Shown piece by piece: positions 54,537 through 62,261 of a stretch of 64,000 bases of DNA (its first letter is position 1; each line of letters starts with the position of its first letter). The stretch is from Peptostreptococcus faecalis (GTDB lineage Bacteria; Bacillota; Clostridia; Peptostreptococcales; Peptostreptococcaceae): the NCBI RefSeq assembly GCF_900240845.1, contig NZ_OERU01000004.1, forward strand, positions 30,382 through 94,381, given 5' to 3'. The translations under genes and the position numbers were made by a program. The notes below the pieces were generated by a model that was not told the origin of the DNA, ran no database searches, and saw only the letters and a list, made by a program, of their open reading frames with translations.

Positions 54537-54908
54537 ATGAGTTTAATAAATACGTGGTTATTTACCAAAACTGTGATTGATTGGGAGAAATTTGCAAAAA
54601 GCACGGGAGAGACCTATAGGGTTGTATCAGTAAGAGATTATATTGATAAAAAGAAAAAATTATCAGATGGATATACTATAACCGTTCAGGTTTTGAAGGA
54701 TAACTTTGATTATGGCATTGATAAAGAAGGAAATTTTCGTGAGTCAAATTTGTATCAAACATTTGTAGTTACAGTTTTAACTAGAAAAGAAAAACCTAAA
54801 AAAGGAGATTTAATTGTACTTAAGAATTTTGATGAACAGAATAGTTTTGTAATTGGATTTGATTTGATTTTAAGATTTAATGACTATGATATTAGGAAGG
54901 AGAAATAA
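54537..54908 (+). CDS. small element protein, unknown function (ICE-type orf)
   Basis: A 123-residue soluble protein (MSLINTWLFTKTVIDWEKFAKSTGETYRVV, YQTFVVTVLTRKEKPKKGDLIVLKNFDEQN), rich in beta-strand patterns. Small proteins of this kind precede the FtsK-like gene in Tn916/ICEBs1-type elements, but I cannot name the family. The start is set at ATG 54537, which follows GGAAGGAG; the frame extends upstream to 54495 without a ribosome-binding site. The stop abuts the next ATG, so translation is coupled. Confidence 0.6.
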   Translation: MSLINTWLFTKTVIDWEKFAKSTGETYRVVSVRDYIDKKKKLSDGYTITVQVLKDNFDYGIDKEGNFRESNLYQTFVVTVLTRKEKPKKGDLIVLKNFDEQNSFVIGFDLILRFNDYDIRKEK

Positions 54909-56192
54909 ATGAATAAAGAAAAAGAAATTCTTATTTTATTAATTCCAGTAATTTTTTTAACATTAGGTGTATTTTATCAGTCTAATATAGAAAATATGGA
55001 TTATGTAAGCATTAGCAGCCTTCCACAACTATGCTATACCATATCGGCATGTACTCTAGTGTTAGCTATAATTTTTATTGTAATAAAAAATAAATTTTAT
55101 CGTGGATTCAGATATGGAATTACCTATTATCTTACTATGAGTAGTTTGGAAAAACAATTAAATAATGCAGGTGTTTATGATAATAAAGAAAATAAAGCCT
55201 CATTACCTAGAATTGAACTAGAGTTTAGCAAAGATTTATCAGAAGGGATATTGAAAATAGAAAATTCGATATATTTAGATGAGAGATTAAATAATATTTT
55301 ACTATCAGCTGGTTTGAGCAATTATATTGTTGAGCAACATTATAAAACTATGAACGAAAGTGAATATATTTATGAATTAATTGATTCAAGCATAACTTAC
55401 AGGCCAGTTTATAATAACTTTGAAGACTTTTTATATCATAATAAAAATTGTGGTAAATACTGTCTTATTTTTGATAATAGATTTGACAATGTACCGTTAC
55501 ATCACACTTTGCTAACGGGTCAAACAGGTTCGGGAAAATCATATTTTTTATATGGAATTATTTTGCAAATGCTTAATAAAGATATAGATTATAATATATA
55601 TTTTTGTGATCCGAAAATGAGTGGATTGTCAGTAATAGGAAATAAAGTTTCGCCCAACAAAACAGCAGTTTCATTTGATGAAATAGTATTGTTGCTTGAA
55701 AAGTTTGTTGCTGAAATTGATGAGAGAAAAATTAAAATGGAGAACTTACTATGCAGAAAGCTCGATTCTGATTATAAAGACTTTGATATAGAACCAATGA
55801 TTTTTATGATTGATGAGTTTGCTTCATTTTCGTATTCTCTTGAAAATAAAGATAAAAAAACTCGAGATAAGGTAAACGATTTAATTGCAAAAATAATACT
55901 GGAAGGAAGGCAGTTAGGAGCATTTTTTTGGGCAGTAATGCAAAAAAGTGATTCAAAGTTAATTAGTACTGCTTTTAGAGAAAATATGCCAGTTAAAGTA
56001 GTTTTAGGAAATTCAGAAAAACAAACTTATGTTACAACTTTTGGACAGGGTATAGATGTGCCTAATAAAAAATTTGATATAGGAGAAGGTGTTTTTATAT
56101 CTCCTCAAGTTGCAAGAATTCCGAAAATACTATTTACACCTTTTTACAATTTTGAAATATTAAAGTATATGACAAAAGCCCCCGATATGTAA
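54909..56192 (+). CDS. FtsK/SpoIIIE-type coupling ATPase (TcpA-like)
   Basis: A DNA-pumping ATPase that links the relaxase-DNA complex to a mating channel. The 427-residue protein has two N-terminal transmembrane helices (residues about 7-25 and 45-68), Walker A GQTGSGKS at 204-211, Walker B with IFMIDEFASF, and the RecA-core segment LEGRQLGAFFWAVMQK with sensor QKSDSKLISTAFRENMPVKVVLGN. Its length and architecture match coupling proteins of Tn916/ICEBs1-like elements. Most mobilizable elements borrow this protein from a helper, so an own copy is notable. The 3' end forms one arm of the oriT candidate. Confidence 0.85.
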   Translation: MNKEKEILILLIPVIFLTLGVFYQSNIENMDYVSISSLPQLCYTISACTLVLAIIFIVIKNKFYRGFRYGITYYLTMSSLEKQLNNAGVYDNKENKASLPRIELEFSKDLSEGILKIENSIYLDERLNNILLSAGLSNYIVEQHYKTMNESEYIYELIDSSITYRPVYNNFEDFLYHNKNCGKYCLIFDNRFDNVPLHHTLLTGQTGSGKSYFLYGIILQMLNKDIDYNIYFCDPKMSGLSVIGNKVSPNKTAVSFDEIVLLLEKFVAEIDERKIKMENLLCRKLDSDYKDFDIEPMIFMIDEFASFSYSLENKDKKTRDKVNDLIAKIILEGRQLGAFFWAVMQKSDSKLISTAFRENMPVKVVLGNSEKQTYVTTFGQGIDVPNKKFDIGEGVFISPQVARIPKILFTPFYNFEILKYMTKAPDM

Positions 56193-56203
56193 TAACGGGG
56201 GCT
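56177..56203. other. candidate oriT / double-strand origin hairpin
   Basis: AGCCCCCG (56177-56184) and CGGGGGCT (56196-56203) flank an 11-nt loop (ATATGTAATAA), directly before the relaxase gene and overlapping the end of the coupling ATPase gene. Origins in Tn916 and ICEBs1 contain a similar C-run/G-run inverted repeat with a TAA-containing loop, at the comparable place. No T-run follows, so it is not a good terminator. Confidence 0.6.
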
Positions 56204-56263
56204 AAGCAATAAATACTTGCTGCAATCTATATCAATTAAAATACAGAAAGAGAAGTGATAATA

Positions 56264-57418
56264 TTGATTGAGTTAGGAGTGGATGAATTTACTCTTGTTT
56301 TGCAATATAAGAATGGTAGTATCATTAAAAATGAGTGTGATTGGGATTATATTGCAAATAAAATAATAGATATATTTGCATCAAAATTAGATTTAGAGCA
56401 AATACTTGGTAAAAAAGAAGTTGAGAAAACAGCACCTTTGGGCTACAAAGTAGCATATAAATATGGACAACATGATTTTTATTTTTCTATAGCGTATCAT
56501 CCATTACATAGAAATATGGGAATCTGTGTGAAGTTTAGTGCCCAATCCTTAGGCTATTATACTAGGGAATCTAATTTAGCAATATACGAAATTATTAAGA
56601 TTTCTGAATCAGGCAATTATACGATTAGACTGTCAAGGGTCGATTTAACAGTAGACTATATTGATTACGATATTGATATAAGCAAGTTATATTTTGATTA
56701 TGTCAATAAAAAAGTGTTAATATACCAGGAATTGGAAGATAAAAATGGCCACAATATATTAAGATTATGTAATTTGAAATGCTCGGGTATTATTAGTGAA
56801 GAGAAAATAAACACATTATATATTGGTAGTAATCAATCAAAAGTAAGGTTGAGAGTATACGACAAAAAGTTGGAGCAATTGCAAAAAAAAGGCAACTACT
56901 TAGATAGGGCAATTCAATGTGAATCATGGGTTAGGTTTGAAGTAGTATTCAAGTCAGACTTTGCACATCAAATAACCGATAAATTATTAGTAATAAAAAA
57001 TCAAAATGAACTAATTAATTTAATAGCGAGTTTAATTTGTCAAAAATTCACATTTTATCATGAAGAAAGTAAGGAAGTTATGGGATTTAGTCAAGAATTG
57101 AAAAGATTAGTTTTAAATAAATCTAAAAAAATTAAATCTGCAAAAGTAAATAACTATAGTTTGATTAGTGATTTAGTATATCATAATAAAAACAGTGGCC
57201 TAATGTCACTTATGTATAAAATTCAAAGTATATGGGGAGAAAAGGGATTAATAGAAATGCAACAATATTTTTTTCATCAGAGTAATTTTTACATAATAAA
57301 TAATGACTGTAAGGATTGGCTAAATAAAAATAAAGAGCAACACAAAGAAAATTATGAATCATTCAATGCATATGTAGAAAAGAATAAAAAAATTATAAAC
57401 TATTTAATGAAGGTGTGA
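56264..57418 (+). CDS. Rep_trans/MobT-like relaxase (replication initiator)
   Basis: Nicks one strand at oriT to start rolling-circle replication and transfer. The product of about 384 residues has the N-terminal IELGVDEFTLVLQYKNG, the central SRVDLTVDYIDYDIDIS with the conserved D-x-T-x-D-type motif, LYIGSNQSKVRLRVYDKKLEQ with the likely catalytic Tyr region, and WVRFEVVFKSDFAHQI. This is the layout of Rep_trans/MobT proteins. TTG 56264 is favoured over GTG 56255. It follows the candidate oriT and precedes the excisionase by 4 bp. Confidence 0.82.
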   Translation: MIELGVDEFTLVLQYKNGSIIKNECDWDYIANKIIDIFASKLDLEQILGKKEVEKTAPLGYKVAYKYGQHDFYFSIAYHPLHRNMGICVKFSAQSLGYYTRESNLAIYEIIKISESGNYTIRLSRVDLTVDYIDYDIDISKLYFDYVNKKVLIYQELEDKNGHNILRLCNLKCSGIISEEKINTLYIGSNQSKVRLRVYDKKLEQLQKKGNYLDRAIQCESWVRFEVVFKSDFAHQITDKLLVIKNQNELINLIASLICQKFTFYHEESKEVMGFSQELKRLVLNKSKKIKSAKVNNYSLISDLVYHNKNSGLMSLMYKIQSIWGEKGLIEMQQYFFHQSNFYIINNDCKDWLNKNKEQHKENYESFNAYVEKNKKIINYLMKV

Positions 57419-57422
57419 CAAA

Positions 57423-57650
57423 ATGAGTGAAAAAAACAAAGGGTATGATGTAGAAGGAAAGAACGTTCCCTTGTGGGAAAAAAGTAATTTAACCTTGCAG
57501 GAGGCTTCGCAATATTTTAATATTGGAATTCATAAATTAAGAGAGTTATCGGAAGAACCGGATTGTAAATTTGTGCTTTTTGTAGGGAAAAAAAGATTAA
57601 TTAAGAAAAAAATTTTAGAAGAATACTTAAAGACGATATATTCTATATGA
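57423..57650 (+). CDS. xis: excisionase (Xis-like, MerR-type helix-turn-helix)
   Basis: A 75-residue recombination directionality factor of the Tn916 Xis type: VPLWEKSNLTLQEASQYFNIGIHKLRELSEEPDCKFVLFVGKKRLIKKKILEEYL, which contains a winged-helix that reads DNA near attachment sites and bends it for excision. AAGGTGTGA precedes the ATG. It is located between relaxase and integrase, the usual order. Confidence 0.85.
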   Translation: MSEKNKGYDVEGKNVPLWEKSNLTLQEASQYFNIGIHKLRELSEEPDCKFVLFVGKKRLIKKKILEEYLKTIYSI

Positions 57651-57703
57651 ATTTAAGTTTAAAATTAGTATAGCTTTACAGACACTTTGAAGGGGTGAAA
57701 TAG

Positions 57704-58939
57704 ATGTCGAAAAGGTATGATAGTAACCGAAGAAGGTTGCAAGTTGGCGAATATCAGAGAGGGAATGGGACGTATGAATATAAGTGGCGAGACAAGTATG
57801 GAAAACGACATTCTTTTTATGCACCGACTCTAAAGGATTTAAGAGAGAAGAAAAAAGAAATTATTAGAGATAATTTAGATGGAATCAATATTGATAAAAA
57901 TAAAATAACATTAAATGATTTGTTTTATTTATGGGTAAAAGTGAAAAGAGGGATTAAGGACAATACATTAAAAAACTATATTTATATGTATCAAGAATTT
58001 GTTGAAAAAGAGATAGGAAATATTAGGATATCTGATTTGAAGAAAACAGATATTAAATCATATTATAACATGCTTGCTGAAACTAAAAAAATAAAAATAT
58101 CGACTATAGATAATATACAGACAGTAGTACATCAAGTTTTGGAAGTAGCAGTAGAAGATGATTATTTGAGGTATAATCCAGCAGACAAAGCTTTGAAAGA
58201 TTTAAAAAAGACACATAGAAAAACTGATAGAAATAAAAAGGCATTAACTTCAAAAGAACAGAAAGTATTTGAAAAATATTTAATGGAAAATAAAGAATAC
58301 AGTAGATGGCAACCTGTATTCTGTGTCATGTTATGGACCGGTATGAGAGTGGGAGAAGCAACGGGGTTGCAATGGGAAAATATTGATTTTGAAAAAAATA
58401 TTATATATATCAATCAAACCTTAGTTTATTATAGTAAAGGAAAAGGGAAAGGAAACAAATATGCTATGAATAGCCCAAAAACTGATTCAAGTAAACGAAT
58501 AATACCAATGACGTCAAATGTTAGAGATGCATTATTGTTGCAAAGAAAATTTATAAAAGATAATAATTTGCAATGTAAGTCAAATATTGATGGATATGAT
58601 GATTTTGTTTTTCTAAATAGATTTGGAGAAGTTTTAAATCAAGGTGTAATGAATAAAGCGTTAAGAAGAATAGTAAATAGTTGTAATTTAGAAAGAATGG
58701 AAGGAGAAAAAAAGGGTGGAATCTTATTGCCATATATTAGTAACCATTCATTAAGACATACATTTACAACTAGAATGTGTGAGGCTGGTGTAAATATAAA
58801 AGTTATGCAAGAAGTATTGGGGCATGCTAGTTCTGATATTACCATGGACATCTATGCGAAAGCGACTGACGACTTTAAAGAAATAGAAATGAATATATTT
58901 GATGAATTTATTAATAAAATACAATTAGATTATAATTAA
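57704..58939 (+). CDS. int: tyrosine-type integrase (Tn916 Int family)
   Basis: Site-specific recombinase, 411 residues. An N-terminal arm-binding domain (RLQVGEYQRGNGTYEYKWRDKYGKRHSFYAPTLKDLREK) is followed by a SAM-like core-binding domain and the catalytic domain: Arg in GMRVGEATGLQW, HSLRHTFTTRM, LGHAS and the nucleophile Tyr in TMDIYAKATDDF, completing R-H-R-H-Y. The target is the lysS 3' end. The arm-binding domain should recognise the TACGACT repeats. It starts with an AAGGGGTG ribosome-binding site. Confidence 0.93.
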   Translation: MSKRYDSNRRRLQVGEYQRGNGTYEYKWRDKYGKRHSFYAPTLKDLREKKKEIIRDNLDGINIDKNKITLNDLFYLWVKVKRGIKDNTLKNYIYMYQEFVEKEIGNIRISDLKKTDIKSYYNMLAETKKIKISTIDNIQTVVHQVLEVAVEDDYLRYNPADKALKDLKKTHRKTDRNKKALTSKEQKVFEKYLMENKEYSRWQPVFCVMLWTGMRVGEATGLQWENIDFEKNIIYINQTLVYYSKGKGKGNKYAMNSPKTDSSKRIIPMTSNVRDALLLQRKFIKDNNLQCKSNIDGYDDFVFLNRFGEVLNQGVMNKALRRIVNSCNLERMEGEKKGGILLPYISNHSLRHTFTTRMCEAGVNIKVMQEVLGHASSDITMDIYAKATDDFKEIEMNIFDEFINKIQLDYN

Positions 58940-59011
58940 ATCGAGAGATTAATTGGTATATGTAACCTTAATAGATTTTTAAGAATATGAATAAATCAGT
59001 AAGGAAAATTA

Positions 59012-59020
59012 TGGTATAAT
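59012..59020 (+). promoter_or_regulatory. extended -10 promoter of the restriction-modification genes
   Basis: TGG followed by TATAAT (59015-59020), 45 bp before the endonuclease start. Confidence 0.5.
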
Positions 59021-59064
59021 ATGGTGTAGCAAATAATAATAGATTAAATGAAAGAGGTATTGCG

Positions 59065-60537
59065 TTGAGAAAATTACCATATGATGATACTAATCCAGCT
59101 GATATATTAAAGTATTCAGAAGAGCTAATTGGGAAGACTTTTATAGATATTCTTAAAGTAGAATTTGAAGGAGAAGAGCTTGAAAAAATAATTTCTTATT
59201 ATAATAATCCTAAAAGTAAAGGTGGGCTGGGGAATTTATTAGAGAAATATTACTATTATTATCTTCCAAATAGCAAATCGGAACCGGATTTTTTAGAAGC
59301 GGGAACAGAATTGAAAGTAACTCCATATGAAAAGACAAAAAAAGGTATAAGGGCTGGTGAAAGGCTAGTAATTACTATGATACCAAATACCGAGGCAATA
59401 GCATCAAAATTTAAAGGGTCACACCTAGAAAAGAAAATAAGCAAGATATTAATGGTATGGTATCATCGAGTGAAATCACAACCAAGAACGAACAATACTA
59501 TTGACTTTGTAAGTTTATATGATATATATAGTGAAATTTTCGAAAAAGATTTAGCTGTTATATGTGATGATTATTATAAAATAGCTAGCAAGGTAAGAGA
59601 AGGGAAAGCACATGAATTATCAGAAAGTGATACCAAATATTTAGGTGCATGTACTAAAGGGTCAACTGCTGACAAGAGTTTACAACCTCAGTTTTATAAT
59701 AAAAATATTCCTGCAAAAAGAAGAGCTTTTTCATTAAAACAGTCTTATATGACTTATGTTTTGAATAATTATGTAAAACCAGGTTTGATGAGGTATGAAT
59801 CGATTTTTAGTAAGGAAGAATTAGAAAATGTTGATTTTGATAAACAGATAATTGATAAAATTAGCAATTATGTAGGTTTTTCTGAAGAATATTTGTACAC
59901 TAAATTTAGTTTAAACACTGAAAGCAAGTCAAAACAAATAAATAGGAGTTTAGTTTACAGAATTTTAGGTATAAATTCGGAAAATGCTGAAGAATTTCAA
60001 AAAGCAAATATTGTAGTTAAAACGATACGTGTGAAAAAAAATGGATTGCCTAAAGAAAGTATGTCTTTTCCTAAAATCGAAATAAGTAGGTTTATTGAAG
60101 AAGATTTTGAGAATTCTTTTGAGTATACTTTTTTTGAAGAAACTATATTTCTATTCGTCGTTTTCAAGGAAAATGAAGAAGGTAAATATATTTTAAAAGG
60201 ATCTAAAATCTGGAATATGCCTATAACAGAACTTGAAAACACTGGTAAATTAGAATGGGAATCATACAAAAAAAAGTTTATTAGTGGGGTTAATTTTGAA
60301 ATAGGTTATGATAAAACGGGAAAAGTGATTGTGAAAAATGATTTACCGAAGAAAACGGAACATAGAATATTTCACTTGAGGCCACATGCTAGCAAAAGTG
60401 CATATGTTATCAAAGGTATTAAATACGGTAATGGTTCAGATAAAGACATGGATATATTACCAAATGGAGACAAAATGACACATCAATGTTTTTGGTTAAA
60501 CAATGGCTATATATCTGATATAATAAAAGATATTTAA
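59065..60537 (+). CDS. Sau3AI-family type II restriction endonuclease
   Basis: A 490-residue endonuclease with the two-part MutH-like architecture of Sau3AI, which cuts before GATC. The catalytic core has SEPDFLEAGTELKVTP (Asp75, Glu82, Lys84 as D-x6-E-x-K), followed by the family blocks EGKAHELSESDTKYLGACTKG, AKRRAFSLKQSYMTYVLNNYV, and in the second half KESMSFPKIEISRF and HQCFWLNNGYI. Start TTG 59065 follows AGAGG. Its methyltransferase follows after 18 bp. GATC specificity is inferred from family similarity; the methylation sensitivity is not known. Confidence 0.8.
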   Translation: MRKLPYDDTNPADILKYSEELIGKTFIDILKVEFEGEELEKIISYYNNPKSKGGLGNLLEKYYYYYLPNSKSEPDFLEAGTELKVTPYEKTKKGIRAGERLVITMIPNTEAIASKFKGSHLEKKISKILMVWYHRVKSQPRTNNTIDFVSLYDIYSEIFEKDLAVICDDYYKIASKVREGKAHELSESDTKYLGACTKGSTADKSLQPQFYNKNIPAKRRAFSLKQSYMTYVLNNYVKPGLMRYESIFSKEELENVDFDKQIIDKISNYVGFSEEYLYTKFSLNTESKSKQINRSLVYRILGINSENAEEFQKANIVVKTIRVKKNGLPKESMSFPKIEISRFIEEDFENSFEYTFFEETIFLFVVFKENEEGKYILKGSKIWNMPITELENTGKLEWESYKKKFISGVNFEIGYDKTGKVIVKNDLPKKTEHRIFHLRPHASKSAYVIKGIKYGNGSDKDMDILPNGDKMTHQCFWLNNGYISDIIKDI

Positions 60538-60555
60538 GAGGAGAAAGATATTTAG

Positions 60556-61800
60556 ATGAAATTAACAGTTGCAGAATTATTTGCTGGTGTAGGAGGATTT
60601 AGAGTAGGATTAAATCACATCAGTGAAATAGATTTAGAAAATAGAGCGATTGAGAAAGGTGACTGGGAGTTTGTATGGGCGAACCAATATGAACCATCAA
60701 CTAAAGCCCAACATGCTTTCAATTGTTACACTACCCGTTTTGGGTTGGAGAATCACTCTAATGAAGATATAAATAAAGTAAATAAGGATGAAATTCCGGA
60801 TCATTCATTACTAGTGGGCGGATTTCCATGTCAAGACTATTCTGTTGCGAGGTCGTTGTCTAATGAGCAAGGAATTGAAGGTAAAAAAGGAGTTCTGTTT
60901 TGGGATATAAAAGAGGTTCTAGTAGCAAAAAAATCTCCATTTGTGCTTTTGGAAAATGTAGATAGATTGTTAAAATCTCCTGCATCTAGGCGTGGGAGGG
61001 ATTTTGCAGTTATGCTTAAAACATTTGATGAATTAGGGTATTATGTTCAGTGGAGAGTTATAAATGCTGGGGAGTATGCCATGCCACAAAAAAGAAGAAG
61101 AGTTTTTATATTTGCACATAAAAAAAATCTTAATTATTCATGGAAAATTCAAGGGCAAAAATTAGATATAAATCGAGACAACATATTTAACGATATTTTT
61201 CCTATAGAAAAAGCACTAGAAATCGAAAGCTTAGATTTAAATGAATACAAAGATGTATTGGATGTTTCCAATAATTTTAAAGAAGGTAAATTTTTAGAAA
61301 CTGGAATGATGGTAGATGGTAATGTTATTCATGCTAGGGTAAGTGCAAAAGTAGAACCGATTTTTTCTTTAGAAAAGATATTATCTATATCAAGAAAGTA
61401 CAATGCAGATGTAGAAGAATATGCTATTGAAAAAGAAAAATTAAATAAATGGGAGTACTTAAAGGGCTCAAAAAGAATTGAAAGAACTTCAAGCAATGGA
61501 CATTCCTATATCTATAGCGAAGGATCAATGGCATTTCCGGAAAAAATAGAGGAGCCAGCAAGAACGATGCTTACGAGTGAAGGGACATTAAATCGGTCAT
61601 CACATATAGTTTTTGATAGGGAAATGAAAAAGTTGAGGAAATTAACACCGGTAGAATGTGAATTAATTCAAATGTTTCCTCCAAACTGGACGGACACGAT
61701 GCCTAAGAGAAATAGATATTTTATGATGGGGAATGCATTAGTTACAGGTATTATAGCGAGGATAGAACCTAAATTAAAAAAGATAATAGAGTCTGAATAA
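60556..61800 (+). CDS. C5-cytosine DNA methyltransferase
   Basis: Protects the cognate site of the upstream endonuclease by making 5-methylcytosine. It has 414 residues. Motif I VAELFAGVGGFRVGL, motif IV GGFPCQDYS with catalytic Cys92, motif VI LLENVDRLL, motif VIII QKRRRVFIF, then a target-recognition region (about 200-330), motif IX RKLTPVECELIQMFPPNW and motif X YFMMGNALVTGI. A Sau3AI-like partner predicts GATC with 5mC. The endonuclease gene comes first, so control of protection timing upon entry is an open point. Confidence 0.9.
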   Translation: MKLTVAELFAGVGGFRVGLNHISEIDLENRAIEKGDWEFVWANQYEPSTKAQHAFNCYTTRFGLENHSNEDINKVNKDEIPDHSLLVGGFPCQDYSVARSLSNEQGIEGKKGVLFWDIKEVLVAKKSPFVLLENVDRLLKSPASRRGRDFAVMLKTFDELGYYVQWRVINAGEYAMPQKRRRVFIFAHKKNLNYSWKIQGQKLDINRDNIFNDIFPIEKALEIESLDLNEYKDVLDVSNNFKEGKFLETGMMVDGNVIHARVSAKVEPIFSLEKILSISRKYNADVEEYAIEKEKLNKWEYLKGSKRIERTSSNGHSYIYSEGSMAFPEKIEEPARTMLTSEGTLNRSSHIVFDREMKKLRKLTPVECELIQMFPPNWTDTMPKRNRYFMMGNALVTGIIARIEPKLKKIIESE

Positions 61801-61887
61801 TTTCATCAACTAAAAAAATCACTTGTCGAAATAGATATCACATACAGCTATTTTATAATTATTGGATTAGTATAATCACTATTAATT

Positions 61888-61916
61888 TACGACTTTTGTA
61901 CGACCAATATACGACT
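61888..61916. repeat. right arm-type integrase sites (3 x TACGACY, 11-bp period)
   Basis: TACGACT (61888-61894), TACGACC (61899-61905) and TACGACT (61910-61916), spaced exactly 11 bp, on one DNA face. They mirror the pair at 53485-53502. Confidence 0.65.
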
Positions 61917-62028
61917 AAAAATGCAGAAATTTGAAAAGTAATGATTGCTTTGAAAATTTACTATTTTTAAAATTTAGATAAGAGTACGTATGTAAATGTA
62001 TGTAAAAGATTTAATGAGGTATTTTCTT

Positions 62029-62058
62029 TTCCCAACAATGAAACCACTTACTCAGAAT
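62029..62058 (+). repeat. attR core, 30-bp direct repeat
   Basis: Exact copy of 53413-53442. It marks the right boundary of the element. The 61801-62028 stretch before it holds the arm sites and no recognisable gene. Confidence 0.9.
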
Positions 62059-62088
62059 GTTGATGAAGAAGAATCAGAAGAAGAATAA
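62029..62088 (+). pseudogene. displaced host lysS 3' end
   Basis: Codons for [19 protein letters not shown] followed by TAA, homologous to the end of lysS but with a different acidic tail (lysS now ends IEEDAEEEE). It has no start or ribosome-binding site. The terminator after it (62122-62155) was presumably the original lysS terminator. Confidence 0.85.
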
Positions 62089-62121
62089 TAATTAGAACTT
62101 AATAAAGATATTTAAGATAAT

Positions 62122-62155
62122 AAAAAGAGCTGTTACCGATTGTAACAGCTCTTTT
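62122..62155 (+). terminator. ancestral lysS terminator
   Basis: AAAAAGAGCTGTTAC / GTAACAGCTCTTTT around CGATT. Flanking A and T runs also let it serve the convergent aminotransferase gene. Confidence 0.9.
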
Positions 62156-62261
62156 GTAATTTAGTGATTATATTTATAAAGCTCATTAGATTATGTTGTT
62201 TTTATAAGATTAATCTGATTATTGTTATGCTTATAAAACATAGCTAGTTATTTTTTTAAAA

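Larger units (their letters stand above)
53443..62058. mobile_element. integrative mobilizable element in lysS (about 8.6 kb)
   Basis: Bounded by an exact 30-bp duplication of the lysS 3' end. It carries an excisionase and Tn916-type tyrosine integrase, an FtsK/TcpA-like coupling ATPase, a Rep_trans/MobT-like relaxase, a candidate oriT hairpin between them, a divergent gene at the left end, and a GATC-type restriction-modification cargo at the right. TACGACT arm-type repeats occur at both ends. No T4SS mating-pair genes (VirB4, VirB6, lytic transglycosylase) are present, so transfer would need a helper conjugative element. The element carries a replacement lysS tail and terminator, leaving the host gene functional. 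Confidence 0.88.

Noticed and set aside
53443..62058. Prophage
   Set aside because: No capsid, tail, terminase or lysis genes; the gene set is that of a mobilizable element.
62014..62088. Short ORF over attR ([15 protein letters not shown]...)
   Set aside because: It is the stranded host lysS tail, with no ribosome-binding site; not expected to be translated.
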